A stretch of DNA of 64,000 nt, from assembly GCF_009363255.1 (NCBI RefSeq), contig NZ_CP045318.1, forward strand, positions 3,585,501-3,649,500, written 5' to 3'. Made by a program: the position numbers and the translations under genes. The notes under the pieces were generated by a model. That model did not search any database and had not been told where the DNA came from. It worked only from the letters and a program-made list of their open reading frames with translations. Source of the DNA: Roseivivax sp. THAF197b (lineage in GTDB: Bacteria > Pseudomonadota > Alphaproteobacteria > Rhodobacterales > Rhodobacteraceae). Shown here piece after piece: positions 37,833-47,076 of the stretch. Numbering within the stretch: position 1 is the stretch's first letter; each line of letters starts with the position of its first letter.

Positions 37833-39011
37833 TCAGAGCCGCTCGATCGCGATGGCGATGCCCTGCCCGCCACCGATGCACATGGTGATCAGGCCGATCT
37901 TGCCGCCCACGCGCTCCAGCTCGTAAAGCGCCTTCACGGTCAGAATGGCACCCGTCGCACCCACCGGATGGCCAAGCGCGATGGCGCCGCCATTGGGGTT
38001 CACCTTCGCGGGATCGAGGCCGAGGCCCTTGTTCACCGCCAGTGCCTGCGCCGCGAAGGCCTCGTTCGATTCGATCACGTCGAAATCACCCGCCGAAAGG
38101 CCGGTCCGCGCCATGAGCGCCTCGACCGCCGGGACCGGGCCGATGCCCATCACCTCGGGGCGGACGCCCGCATGAGCATAGCCCAGCACGCGGGCCAGAG
38201 GCTTCGCGCCCTTCGACTGGGCGGCCTCCGCCGTAGCGAGGATCAGTGCCGCAGCACCATCATTGATGCCCGAGGCATTGCCCGCGGTGACGCTGCCGTC
38301 CTTCTTGAAGACCGGCTTCAGCCCGCCCAGCTTTTCCAGCGAGGTCTGCTTGGGATGCTCATCGGTTTCGAACGCCACCGTGTCGCGCTTCACGCGCACC
38401 TCGACCGGCGTGATCTGTTCCTTGAACCGACCCTCGGCGATGGCGCGGGCCGCGCGTTCCTGGCTCTCCATGGCGAAGGCATCCTGCGCCTCGCGAGAGA
38501 TGTCATGCTCGTCCGAGACATTTTCGGCGGTGACGCCCATATGGCCGGTGCCGAAGGGGCAGTTGAGCGCGCCCAGCATCATGTCGAGCGTGCGGATGTC
38601 GCCCATCTTCGAGCCCCAGCGCTGGTCCGGCACGATGTAGGGCGAGCGCGACATGCATTCCGCGCCGCCCACCAGAGTTACGTCGCAATCGCCCATGCCC
38701 AGCGCCTGCACGCCCGACACGATGGCCTGCGCGCCCGAGCCGCAGAGCCGGTTGACGTTCATCGCGGGCACGGTGTCCGGCACGCCCGCCTGCATCGCGG
38801 CGACGCGGCTGAGATACATGTCGCGCGGTTCGGTATTGATGACATGGCCGAAGAAGACCTGGCCCACATCGCCGCCCTCAAGGCCTGCGCGCTCCAGCGC
38901 GGCTTTCGACGCGGCGGCGCCGAGGTCGATTGGCGGCGTTCCGGCAAGGCTGCCCCCGAAGGTGCCGATGGCCGTGCGCGCGCCCGACAGAATGACGATG
39001 TCCTTGTCCAT
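37833..39011 (-). CDS. acetyl-CoA acyltransferase (beta-ketothiolase)
   Basis: This 392-residue biosynthetic-type thiolase has the active-site Cys in NVNRLCGSGAQAI, a central NEAFAAQALA, and the C-terminal CIGGGQGIA. His lies in GGAIALGHPVGATGA. It condenses or cleaves acyl-CoAs by Claisen chemistry; PHA or butyrate-type metabolism or beta-oxidation are possible, and no partner genes clarify which. ATG 39011 follows GGGAG. The gene is convergent with pbpC, only 13 bp from its stop. Confidence 0.93.
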   Translation of the reverse strand: MDKDIVILSGARTAIGTFGGSLAGTPPIDLGAAASKAALERAGLEGGDVGQVFFGHVINTEPRDMYLSRVAAMQAGVPDTVPAMNVNRLCGSGAQAIVSGVQALGMGDCDVTLVGGAECMSRSPYIVPDQRWGSKMGDIRTLDMMLGALNCPFGTGHMGVTAENVSDEHDISREAQDAFAMESQERAARAIAEGRFKEQITPVEVRVKRDTVAFETDEHPKQTSLEKLGGLKPVFKKDGSVTAGNASGINDGAAALILATAEAAQSKGAKPLARVLGYAHAGVRPEVMGIGPVPAVEALMARTGLSAGDFDVIESNEAFAAQALAVNKGLGLDPAKVNPNGGAIALGHPVGATGAILTVKALYELERVGGKIGLITMCIGGGQGIAIAIERL

Positions 39012-39127
39012 GATGCTCTCCCTTTCAAGCTGCCTTCGCGACTATGCGCCCCGCACCCGTTCGCGCAAGGCACAACGTGTCGTCACGAACGGGACCGTCT
39101 GCGCCACGCCGCGTCTGGATTGCGGAA

Positions 39128-40444
39128 TCAATCCCCGAGCAGGAAGAGCGTGATGGAGGGGAAGGCCACCAGAAGACCGACGCGGATGAGGTCCGAGGAG
39201 ACGAACCACATCACCGCGCGATAGGTGGCCGACATCGGCGTTTCGCGGTCCATCGAGTTGATGATGAAGAGGTTCATGCCGACCGGTGGCGTGATCAGCC
39301 CAACCTCCACCACAATGAGCACGAGGATGCCGAACCAGATCGCCATATGCTCCGCGGACATGCCGAAATCGAGGATCGAGATCACCGGAAAGAAGATCGG
39401 AATGGTCAGCAGGATCATCGACAGGCTGTCCATCAGGCACCCGAAAACGAGGTAGAAGAGCAGGATCATCAGCAGCACGGTCATCGGCGCGAAGCCCTGT
39501 CCCACGACCCAGTTCGACAATTCCTGCGGTACTTGGCTCAGCGCGAGGAACGAATTGTAAAAGCCTGCGCCCAGCACGATGAAGAAGATCATCGCCGTCG
39601 CGGTGGCGGTCTGGATGATGCTTTCGCGGAAGACGCCCCATGTGAGGTTGCCCGAGAAGAGCGCGGCAATGCCGGTGCCCGCAGCCCCCACCGCGGCCCC
39701 TTCCGTCGGGGTGAACCAGCCCAGATAGATACCGCCGACGACCAGCAGGAAGACCAGAAGCACCGGCCAGACCTGTGCCAGCGCGCGCATGCGCTCGGCC
39801 ATGGGCACCGGGTCGCGCGAGCCCGCCGCATCGGGATGGACCCGCACATAGATCGAGATCGTCAGGATGTAGCCGATGGCCGCGAGGATGCCGGGGATGA
39901 AGGCCGCGAGGAACAGCTTGGCGATGTTCTGCTCGGTCAGGATCGCGTAGATCACCAGGATCACCGAGGGTGGGATCAGGATGCCGAGCGTGCCGCCCGC
40001 CGCGAGCGTTGCCGTCGAAAAGCCCCCGGAATAGCCGTAGCGCTTTAGTTCGGGCAGGGCGACGCGGCTCATCGTGGCCGCCGTGGCAAGCGAGGAGCCG
40101 CAGATCGCGCCGAAGCCCGCGCAGGCGCCGACAGCGGACATGGCGACCCCGCCCTTGCGGTGGCCAAGCCACGATTCAGCCGCGCGGAACAGCGATTGCG
40201 ACATGCCCGACAGGGTCGCGAATTGCCCCATCAGGAGGAACATCGGGATGATCGTCAGCGAGTAGCTGGAGAAGGTCGAATAGGTCTCGGATTTGAGCTT
40301 GGACAGGAACATGTTCGGCGTGCCGATCACCAGCCATAGCCCGCCCATCCCGCAGAGCAGCATCGCAAGCCCGATGGGCGCGCGCAGGAAGATCATCAGC
40401 AGGAGGACGGGAAAGCTCAGGAATCCCAGTTCGAGATTGCTCAA
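39128..40444 (-). CDS. dctM: TRAP transporter large permease (DctM)
   Basis: This 438-residue membrane subunit with about twelve helices mediates secondary uptake with its small permease and binding protein. It begins with FLSFPVLLLMIFLRAPIGLAMLL and contains FATAATMSRVALPEL-type and GGTLGILIPPSVILVIYAI motifs of DctM. TTG at 40444 overlaps the dctQ stop codon as TTGA, so translation is coupled; the longer frame runs into dctQ. It closes a dctP-dctQ-dctM operon. Confidence 0.95.
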   Translation of the reverse strand: MSNLELGFLSFPVLLLMIFLRAPIGLAMLLCGMGGLWLVIGTPNMFLSKLKSETYSTFSSYSLTIIPMFLLMGQFATLSGMSQSLFRAAESWLGHRKGGVAMSAVGACAGFGAICGSSLATAATMSRVALPELKRYGYSGGFSTATLAAGGTLGILIPPSVILVIYAILTEQNIAKLFLAAFIPGILAAIGYILTISIYVRVHPDAAGSRDPVPMAERMRALAQVWPVLLVFLLVVGGIYLGWFTPTEGAAVGAAGTGIAALFSGNLTWGVFRESIIQTATATAMIFFIVLGAGFYNSFLALSQVPQELSNWVVGQGFAPMTVLLMILLFYLVFGCLMDSLSMILLTIPIFFPVISILDFGMSAEHMAIWFGILVLIVVEVGLITPPVGMNLFIINSMDRETPMSATYRAVMWFVSSDLIRVGLLVAFPSITLFLLGD

Positions 40445-41055
40445 TGGTCGGCCCTCTGTTCCTCGGGCATATAGCGGCCACCGGTGATCAGCCCCGCCAC
40501 CCGTGCGCCCGCGCAATAGGCCGCAACGACAGAGGCCACGACGGCACCCGCGAGGCTCAGCGCATAGGCCCACCAGATCGGGAATTGCAGCAGGAAGGTC
40601 GTCTCGCCGTAGCGCATCTTGTCCTGCATGCCCTGAAACAGCCGCCAGGTGATGAGGAAGATCGTCAGCGTCAGCACGACCTCCCAGAACGTCCGCAGAA
40701 AGCGGTTCGCCCGGCTGGGCATCATCTGGGTGAAGACATCGACCGTGGCATGGGCGGAATAGAGCTGACAGATCGGCAGGAAGGCAAAGATGGCGAAGGC
40801 GACACCGGCCTCAACGAGTTCGAAATCGCCCGTGATCGGCCCCACGCCTGCCGCGATCAGCGCCTCGGCGAGACCTGGCGCAAAGCCTGTCAGAAAGGCC
40901 GAATGCCCCAGCGTGTTGAGACCCCGTCCCAGCACCGAGGCGCAGGTCAGGATGACCAGCGCCACGAGCACGACACCGCCGATCAGCGCCATGAGGCGGG
41001 CCAGACGGTCGATCAGCGCCATGAGGCGGGCCAGACGGTCGATCAGCGCGAGCAT
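40441..41055 (-). CDS. dctQ: TRAP transporter small permease (DctQ) with duplicated N-terminal segment
   Basis: This 204-residue four-helix membrane subunit links DctP to DctM. The DctQ core (LTLTIFLITWRLFQGMQDKM...FPIWWAYALSLAGAVVASVV) is normal. The N-terminus contains an exact tandem repeat of ten residues, ALIDRLARLM, arising from a 30 bp duplication (40981-41040). ATG 41055 follows GGGGGAG; a TTG six bases upstream is worse placed. It overlaps dctM by TTGA and follows dctP by about 80 bp. Confidence 0.92.
   Translation of the reverse strand: MLALIDRLARLMALIDRLARLMALIGGVVLVALVILTCASVLGRGLNTLGHSAFLTGFAPGLAEALIAAGVGPITGDFELVEAGVAFAIFAFLPICQLYSAHATVDVFTQMMPSRANRFLRTFWEVVLTLTIFLITWRLFQGMQDKMRYGETTFLLQFPIWWAYALSLAGAVVASVVAAYCAGARVAGLITGGRYMPEEQRADH
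40981..41049. repeat. 30 bp tandem duplication inside dctQ
   Basis: 40981-41010 and 41011-41040 are identical, and the first nine bases of a third copy follow at 41041-41049. The unit is a multiple of three, so dctQ stays in frame with ten added residues. The pattern is that of replication slippage on a short repeat. Confidence 0.95.
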
Positions 41056-41133
41056 GTCCAAACTCCCCCGGGGTCTCCGAAAACCAGAAGGGCGCGATCA
41101 GAGCCGCGCCCTTCCAACCGCGTCTGCGGCGTC

Positions 41134-42168
41134 TTATTTGGTGTTGGCCTCGATCAGCTCGAGCGACCGGGCGCGCAATGCGGTGCCGTCCATGCCGCGC
41201 TCGTCCATCTCCGCGATCCAGCGGTCGATGGTGGGCTGCGCCGCCTCGCGCCATTTCGCCGCCTCTTCCTCCCCGATCTCGATGATGTTGTTGCCCGCAT
41301 CGACCGCCATCTGCCGCGACGGGCCGTCATCGGCCTGCATGGTCTTGCCCGCGAGGCCCGAGAACTCGAGCCCCGACTCGGCGTCGATCACCGCTTTCAG
41401 ATCATCCGGAAGCGCGTTGTATCGATCCTTGTTCATCGCGAAGATGAAGGCGGTGGTGTAAAGCGCAGGACTGCCGAGCTCGGTGTGGTTCTGCACGAGC
41501 TCCGGCACCTTCAGGGCGGCGGTCACCTCCCATGGGATCACCGCGCCGTTCACCACGCCCTTCGACAATGCCTCCGGGATCGCGGGGACCGGCATGCCGA
41601 CAGCCGTGGCGCCCAGATCCTCGAACATCTGCGTGGTCACGCGGGTGGGGCCGCGCAGTTTCATGCCGTTCAGGTCGCCAAGTTCCTCCACCGGCTCGTC
41701 GGTATGGATCACGCCGGGACCGTGGACCCAGACACCGAGGACTTTGAAATCTGCGAAGTCCTGATCCATCATCGTCTCTTCGGCGAGCTGCCAATAGGCG
41801 CGGCTGGCGGCTTCGGCATCGGTCATGGTGAAGGGCAGTTCGAAGACCTCGGCGCGCGGGAAGCGACCGGGCGTATAGCCCGCGACGGTCCAGGTGATAT
41901 CGGCAACCCCGTCGATCACCTGGTCGATCAGCTGCGGCGGCGTACCCCCGAGCTGCATCGCGGGATAATGCTCGATCTCGATCCGGCCGTCAGAGGCTTC
42001 CATGACCCGTTCCATCCACGGGATCAGGATGTTCTTGGGCACATTGGCCTGCGCGGGCAGGAACTGGTGCATGCGCAGCGTGACGTCCTGTGCAAGCGCG
42101 GCGCTGCCTGCTCCTAGGCCGAGCGCGAGCGTCGCGGCGCCCGCGAAAAGTCTGCGAGTGATCTTCAT
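41134..42168 (-). CDS. dctP: TRAP transporter solute-binding protein (DctP)
   Basis: This 344-residue periplasmic receptor has the signal peptide MKITRRLFAGAATLALGLGAGSAALA. The mature part shows the DctP pattern, VTLRMHQFLPAQANVPKNILIPWMERV, with the conserved arginine near GMKLRGPTRVTTQMFEDLGATAVGMP. Ligand is usually an organic acid; it cannot be named here. It is first in the dctPQM operon. Confidence 0.95.
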   Translation of the reverse strand: MKITRRLFAGAATLALGLGAGSAALAQDVTLRMHQFLPAQANVPKNILIPWMERVMEASDGRIEIEHYPAMQLGGTPPQLIDQVIDGVADITWTVAGYTPGRFPRAEVFELPFTMTDAEAASRAYWQLAEETMMDQDFADFKVLGVWVHGPGVIHTDEPVEELGDLNGMKLRGPTRVTTQMFEDLGATAVGMPVPAIPEALSKGVVNGAVIPWEVTAALKVPELVQNHTELGSPALYTTAFIFAMNKDRYNALPDDLKAVIDAESGLEFSGLAGKTMQADDGPSRQMAVDAGNNIIEIGEEEAAKWREAAQPTIDRWIAEMDERGMDGTALRARSLELIEANTK

Positions 42169-42384
42169 TTCATCCTCCCTTGGATGGCCCTTTTCCTGCC
42201 GCGCTATACGCGGTGCGAGCCTCTATCGTGCATTGATGCCGCAGGACGGAATGAAGTGCAATTGCCGCGATATCTTTCGCAACTGCCCGTCGGTGAGTCC
42301 CGACGCACCCCGCCCCGACGGCCAGCAACGCACGTGTAGCACAATGTGCCGCAACCATGCGGCACAAAGGCTGAGCGCCGTCCA

Positions 42385-45042
42385 TCAGAACCGTTCGAGC
42401 AGTCGCTCCAGGTATTCCAGCTCTTCTTCCGGACGCTCGCCTTCGCCCGAACGGCGGCGGATTTCGTCCAAAAGCTCGCGCGCACGGCGATACACATCCT
42501 CGCCGCCCAGCATCTGCTCGTCAGAGCCGATCTGTCCGTTCGTGCCGGCCGAGCGTCCCAGCGGATCGCGCTGCTGACCGGGGTCAGACCCTTCGGCCTG
42601 ACCTTGCTGGCCCTGCTCACCCTGTTGGCCCTGCTGCTCGGCCAAAGCTTCGCCCAGGTTGCGCATGCCTTCGCGCAGCGCTTCCATGGCTTCGGATTGC
42701 CGGTCGATGGCGCCTGCAAGGTCATTCTCGCGCAATGCGTCCTCGGCCCCTTCCATGGCGCCTTCGGCCCGGTCGAGCGCTTCGCCCGCCGCGCGTCCGC
42801 CCTCGGTGCCCTGCCCCGGCAGGTTCTGGCGCTGGCGGTTCAGCTCATTGCGCAAGGCACGTTGCCGTTCGGCCAGGTTGTCTTCGAGAGATTGCTGTCC
42901 GCCCTGACCCTGCTCGCCCTGTTGCTGGCCTTGACCCTGGCCCTGCCCCTCGCCGGGCTGGCCTTCGCCGCGGCCCTGTTGCTGGCCCTGGCCCTGCTGT
43001 TGCCCTTGCTGGCCCTGCTGACCTTCCTGGCCGGGCTGGCCTTGCCGGTTCTGACCGGGATTGAACTGCTCCTGCAGGTCGCGGAAGGCCTGATCGGATA
43101 GGTCCTGCTGTTCGCGCAGCGTCTCGCCCAAACCCTCCATCGCCTGCTGGCCGGGGCTGGGCTGGCCCTGTCCCTGCCCTTCGGTGATGCGCATGTTCTC
43201 CATCATTTCCTGAAGCTCCTGGAGCGCCTGCATGGCCTCGGCCATGCGGCCCTCCTCCATCAACTCCTGGATGCGGTCCATCATCTCCTGCAGGTCGTTC
43301 TGGGACATCTGCATGCCGTCCTGCGGCATGTTCTGCGCGTTCTGGTCGCCATTCTGTTCGTTCTGGCGGCGCTGCTCCTGCGCGAGCTGACGCATGAAAT
43401 CATCCGTGGCGCGGCGCAGCTCCTGCATCAACTCGGCGATCTCGTCCTCGGACGCGCCGTTGCGCATGGCCTCTTCCAGCCGTTCCTGCGCGCGGCGCAA
43501 CCGTTCACGGGCATCGTCGAGGTCCCCCTCTTCGAGCACCAGCGCCAGATCCCACATCGCCTGAGCCAGTTCATCCCGCGTCGCGTCATCGAGCCCGGTC
43601 TCGAGATTGGCCTCGAGCCTGCGCAGGATCGTGCGGAAGCGCAGGTAATGCGAGGATTGCCGGAACAGACCCTCCGGCTCATAGCTGATCGCACGAAGAA
43701 TGAGCGCGACGTCGCGGGCATTTTCGCGGTTCCAGAGCAGAGCCTGACGCTCCTCGATCAGTGCAGCGGCCATCGGCTCGAAGAACCGACGTCCGGGCAA
43801 TGTCAGAACGTCTGGCGCGGCCGCCCCCGTCTGACCTGCGGCATCGGTCACTTGCAGCGAAATCTCGACGGGCAGGTTGGCCCAGGGATGTTCCGAGAAG
43901 TTTCCGACGAGCGCCTCCTCAAAGTCCGACCTGTCGCCCGCGAGCGGCAGCGGCAGCATGACCTCGATCGCGGGGCGCGCTTCGGGCTCCATCCGGCGTC
44001 CATAGCGCCGATCCACCGCGTCCAACGCAAGCTCGATCCGGGCAGAGCCGCCGGTGACCGCGTAATCGTCACTGGCGGTGAAGGGCAAGGACACGGCACC
44101 GTCGTATTTCACGTCGAATGGGCCCGCGCGCGCCACGTCAGGCGTCTGGTCCGGCGTTACGGTAAATTCCCAGGCGCGCCCGCCCGGCCCGTCGATGGCC
44201 ACGCGGCCCGATTGGGCAACCACGAAGTCCTGCGCCGTGGCCGTCGCGCCCTCGGCCGCGCTGTCATCCGCACTGTCGGTATCGGCGGTCAGCGGGTTGC
44301 CGGAGACCGTTTCGGTCACGGATAGATCGCCGGGTGTGCCGTAGAGCCTGAGCGTGACGGTCGCCCCGGCGGGCACCGACAGCGCGGGATCGGTAATGTC
44401 GTTGAGATAGACCGCAGGCAGGCGGGTATAGGCGGGCGGTTCCATCCAGCCTTCCCAGCTTGGTCCGCTGGCAAGCTCCGATCCGCCGCCCGGCCCCATG
44501 CCCGTGACGGATGATACGCGCATGACCGACCCGAAAAGAAGCGCCACCGACAGAGCCAGCAAGGCGGCATAGCGCAGCGCATAGGGGTCCTGTTCCGAGG
44601 TCTTGAGATCCGGCTCCACCGCGCGGGCCTCGGCCAGCCGGGCGCGCATCCGCGTCTGATGCGCCTGCCACACGGCCTGGCTTGCCGCATCGCCGGAGCC
44701 AATCGCCTGATTGTCGAGCGCTGTCGCGATGGGCCGCCCCGGCATCGTCGCGTCGAGCCGCATGATCGCGGCCTCCTGCGTGGGCCAGCGGAAGCGGCGT
44801 GCGCCCCACCATCCCGTCCAGAGGAGCGCGCCCAGCGCCACGAGGCCCGCGGCCCACACGGCCTCCACCGCAACGAAGTCCTGCAGGCCCAGCATCAGCG
44901 CGGCGACAACGGTGATAAGGACCGACCAGAGTGGCCAGAAGCAGCGCACCACCCGCTCGGCCAGAAGCCCGGCGCGCGTCAGGGCTGCGGGACGCTTCAC
45001 CTGCGCCAGCACTTGGGTCGGATCGCTCATCTGATCGGCCAT
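42385..45042 (-). CDS. TIGR02302 family protein (DUF4175), membrane-anchored, Gln/Gly-rich
   Basis: This roughly 885-residue alphaproteobacterial family has unknown function. Two N-terminal helices (FWPLWSVLITVVAALMLG and a second near 55-75) and one near residue 180 anchor it. A beta-rich middle part (MEPPAYTRLPAVYLNDITD, LPLPLAGDRSDFEE) is followed by helical repeats and a long low-complexity tract rich in Gln, Gly and Pro before a final acidic helix (EEELEYLERLLERF). Start is ambiguous: GTG 45045, ATG 45042 or ATG 45030. It follows lysA by about 40 bp and is the last gene of the argH-lysA run. Length and layout are typical of the family. Confidence 0.85.
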   Translation of the reverse strand: MADQMSDPTQVLAQVKRPAALTRAGLLAERVVRCFWPLWSVLITVVAALMLGLQDFVAVEAVWAAGLVALGALLWTGWWGARRFRWPTQEAAIMRLDATMPGRPIATALDNQAIGSGDAASQAVWQAHQTRMRARLAEARAVEPDLKTSEQDPYALRYAALLALSVALLFGSVMRVSSVTGMGPGGGSELASGPSWEGWMEPPAYTRLPAVYLNDITDPALSVPAGATVTLRLYGTPGDLSVTETVSGNPLTADTDSADDSAAEGATATAQDFVVAQSGRVAIDGPGGRAWEFTVTPDQTPDVARAGPFDVKYDGAVSLPFTASDDYAVTGGSARIELALDAVDRRYGRRMEPEARPAIEVMLPLPLAGDRSDFEEALVGNFSEHPWANLPVEISLQVTDAAGQTGAAAPDVLTLPGRRFFEPMAAALIEERQALLWNRENARDVALILRAISYEPEGLFRQSSHYLRFRTILRRLEANLETGLDDATRDELAQAMWDLALVLEEGDLDDARERLRRAQERLEEAMRNGASEDEIAELMQELRRATDDFMRQLAQEQRRQNEQNGDQNAQNMPQDGMQMSQNDLQEMMDRIQELMEEGRMAEAMQALQELQEMMENMRITEGQGQGQPSPGQQAMEGLGETLREQQDLSDQAFRDLQEQFNPGQNRQGQPGQEGQQGQQGQQQGQGQQQGRGEGQPGEGQGQGQGQQQGEQGQGGQQSLEDNLAERQRALRNELNRQRQNLPGQGTEGGRAAGEALDRAEGAMEGAEDALRENDLAGAIDRQSEAMEALREGMRNLGEALAEQQGQQGEQGQQGQAEGSDPGQQRDPLGRSAGTNGQIGSDEQMLGGEDVYRRARELLDEIRRRSGEGERPEEELEYLERLLERF
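42885..43070 (-). repeat. low-complexity Gln/Gly repeat within TIGR02302 gene
   Basis: On the coding strand CAG, GGC and CAA codons repeat in QGQ, GQQ and GQG runs, giving a disordered linker. The repeat is at codon level and the region is not a CRISPR or tandem-repeat array of another kind. Confidence 0.8.
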
Positions 45043-45081
45043 CACGGCTCCAAAAATTGGGGGGCCGTGAGACGGATCACA

Positions 45082-46347
45082 TCACAGCCATTCGGGAATG
45101 CTATCGCGCGAAATGATTTCGTCAAAGTTTGGCCGCGCCCGGATGACGGCATGGTGATCGCCTTTCACCAGAATCTCCGGGATGAGCGGGCGCGTATTGT
45201 ACTCGCTCGACATGACCGCGCCGTAGGCCCCCGCCGAGCGGAAGGCGACGAGATCGCCTGCTTTCAGCTCGGGCATGGGCCGCGCCTTAGCAAAGGTGTC
45301 GCCCGATTCGCAGACCGGGCCGACCACGTCGTATTCCGTGCGCTCATGCGCGGGCGCGGGCTCGACCACCGGCACGATGTCGTGCCACGCGTCATACATG
45401 GCGGGGCGAATGAGGTCGTTCATCGCAGCATCGAGGATCAGGAACCGCCGCCCCTCGCCCTCTTTCACGTAGATCACGCGGGACAGGAGGATACCCGCAT
45501 TCCCGGCGATGAGCCGCCCGGGCTCGATCTCGATCTCGCAGCCCAGATGACCGACCGTCTTCTTGATGAGCGCGCCATATTCCGTGGGCAGCGGCGGTGC
45601 GCTGTTCGACCGCTCATAGGGAATTCCCAACCCGCCGCCCAGATCGAGGCGCTGAATGTCGTGACCGTCGGCGCGCAGCGTCTCGGTCAGCTCCGCCACT
45701 TTCAGATAGGCCGCTTCGAACGGGGCAAGCTCGGTCAGTTGCGATCCGATATGCACGTCGATGCCCACGACCTCGATGCCCGGCAGCGCCGCGGCCTCCG
45801 CATAGACCGCGCGCGCCTTCGAGATCGGGATACCGAACTTGTTCTCGGACTTTCCGGTGGCGATCTTCGCATGGGTCTTGGCATCGACATCCGGGTTCAC
45901 CCGGATGGTGATCGGCGCCGAGACGCCCATTTCGGCGGCGACCCGGCTGATCAGGCGCAGCTCAGGTTCGCTTTCCACGTTGAACTGGCGCAAGCCCCCG
46001 GTCAGCGCCTGACGGATTTCCGCTTCGGTCTTCCCGACGCCTGCGAAGACGATCTTCTCGGGCGCGACACCGGCGGCGATGGCCCGCGCATACTCCCCGC
46101 CAGACACCACGTCCATGCCCGCGCCCAGCGCGGCCAGCGTCTTCAGGATCGCCTGATTGGACGCGGCCTTCATCGCGTAACACACCAGATGCGGCAGGCC
46201 ATCGAGCGCTTCGTCGAAAAGCCGGTAATGCCGCTCAAGCGTCGCGGTGGAATACACGTAAGCCGGCGTGCCGACCTCCGCCGCGATCTCCGAAAGCGAC
46301 ACGTCCTCGGCGCACAGCACGCCGTCTTTGTAGTCGAAATGATCCAT
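45082..46347 (-). CDS. lysA: diaminopimelate decarboxylase
   Basis: LysA decarboxylates meso-diaminopimelate to lysine using PLP. The 421-residue sequence has the PLP lysine in CYAMKAASNQAIL, VNPDVDAKTHAKIATGKSENKFG, DVHIGSQLTEL, a CESGDTFAK active-site cysteine and SAGAYGAVMSSEYN near the end. It lies in the argH-lipoprotein-DUF2834 run on the same strand, after a 207 bp gap with two hairpins, so it may also have its own promoter. Confidence 0.97.
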   Translation of the reverse strand: MDHFDYKDGVLCAEDVSLSEIAAEVGTPAYVYSTATLERHYRLFDEALDGLPHLVCYAMKAASNQAILKTLAALGAGMDVVSGGEYARAIAAGVAPEKIVFAGVGKTEAEIRQALTGGLRQFNVESEPELRLISRVAAEMGVSAPITIRVNPDVDAKTHAKIATGKSENKFGIPISKARAVYAEAAALPGIEVVGIDVHIGSQLTELAPFEAAYLKVAELTETLRADGHDIQRLDLGGGLGIPYERSNSAPPLPTEYGALIKKTVGHLGCEIEIEPGRLIAGNAGILLSRVIYVKEGEGRRFLILDAAMNDLIRPAMYDAWHDIVPVVEPAPAHERTEYDVVGPVCESGDTFAKARPMPELKAGDLVAFRSAGAYGAVMSSEYNTRPLIPEILVKGDHHAVIRARPNFDEIISRDSIPEWL

Positions 46348-46482
46348 GGCAGAGGCCCCGCTCAGAGTTCCCCGCTCCTCTACCCGAGCCCAAAGGCGGA
46401 AAGAACCCCCGAAATCCCACGCAACATGGGGCTTAGGCGCGCAGCCCTAATGCGTCACTGTCCGATATGTCGCGCGGGGTCC

Positions 46483-46526
46483 GGGGCAGAGCCCCAGCTG
46501 CCCGATGATCGAGACGATCATTCGGG
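46483..46526. repeat. two adjacent hairpins between DUF2834 gene and lysA
   Basis: GGGGC/GCCCC (46483-46487 and 46491-46495) makes a short hairpin. CCCGATGATCG (46501-46511) with CGATCATTCGGG (46515-46526) makes a longer one with a single bulge. No T tract is seen, so partial termination or an intergenic repeat family are both possible. Confidence 0.45.
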
Positions 46527-46554
46527 CCAGACATGGGCGCGCTTGCGCGCTCCG

Positions 46555-46872
46555 TCAGGTAACGGGGCGCGAGCGCAGATACAGGTAGAGCGGCAATCCG
46601 CAGCTGACCCCGATGCAATAGGTCGCGGGAATCGCCAGAAGCGCGGACCAGTTGCGCCGGACGGCCACCTCCGCGATTACCCAGATCGTCAACGTGATCG
46701 CCGCGATGGTCAGGTCCCAGGTCAGCCCGGTGGTCGAATCATTCACGTACCACGCGTCGATGAGCTGCCCGAGTGACCAAACGTTCGCCGCCATGTAGGA
46801 CAGGAAGTAATACATCGGATGCACCGCACCCCAAAGCGCGAGTGCGAGCCAGACAAACCTCAGACCATGCAT
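46555..46872 (-). CDS. DUF2834 family membrane protein
   Basis: This 105-residue protein has three hydrophobic helices (FVWLALALWGAVHPMYYFL, LTWDLTIAAITLTIWVIAEVAV, ALLAIPATYCIGVSCGLPLYLYL). The N-terminal LWGAVHPMYYFLSYM and the central DLTIAAITLTIWVI fit DUF2834, whose function is unknown. The ATG at 46872 touches the stop codon of the small lipoprotein upstream, so it is part of the same transcript. Confidence 0.8.
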   Translation of the reverse strand: MHGLRFVWLALALWGAVHPMYYFLSYMAANVWSLGQLIDAWYVNDSTTGLTWDLTIAAITLTIWVIAEVAVRRNWSALLAIPATYCIGVSCGLPLYLYLRSRPVT

Positions 46873-47076
46873 TCAGAATCCGATCCCGACAGTGACATTG
46901 CCGCGCGTCTGCGAGATCGCGCCGCCCACGCGGACACCGTTCGATCCAGCCGATACGCTGACTGAAGTTGTAGTCTGGGGCGGCGGCGGGCCAAGCGCTT
47001 CTTCGAAGGGATTGGGCTCGGGCTGCGTGCATCCCGCAGCCACCAGGAGAAGCGCGCTTGCCGCGGCGTGTTTCAC
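46873..47076 (-). CDS. small lipoprotein, 67 residues
   Basis: The sequence starts [16 protein letters not shown], a clear lipobox with Cys16, then PEPNPFEEALGPPPPQTTTSV and a beta-strand-like VSAGSNGVRVGGAISQTRG tail. GTG 47076 overlaps the stop of the preceding tiny lipoprotein as GTGA. Function is unknown. The downstream gene begins next to its stop codon. Confidence 0.7.
   Translation of the reverse strand: MKHAAASALLLVAAGCTQPEPNPFEEALGPPPPQTTTSVSVSAGSNGVRVGGAISQTRGNVTVGIGF

Noticed and set aside
42560..43420. CRISPR-like or tandem-repeat array
   Set aside because: The periodicity is Gln/Gly codon repetition within an open protein frame, with no constant repeat and spacer pattern. No CRISPR array is visible anywhere in the window.
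44659..46776. 705-residue plus-strand frame over lysA and TIGR02302 gene
   Set aside because: Shadow frame opposite to recognised genes, rich in Arg, His and Asp as expected from reversed GC-rich codons.
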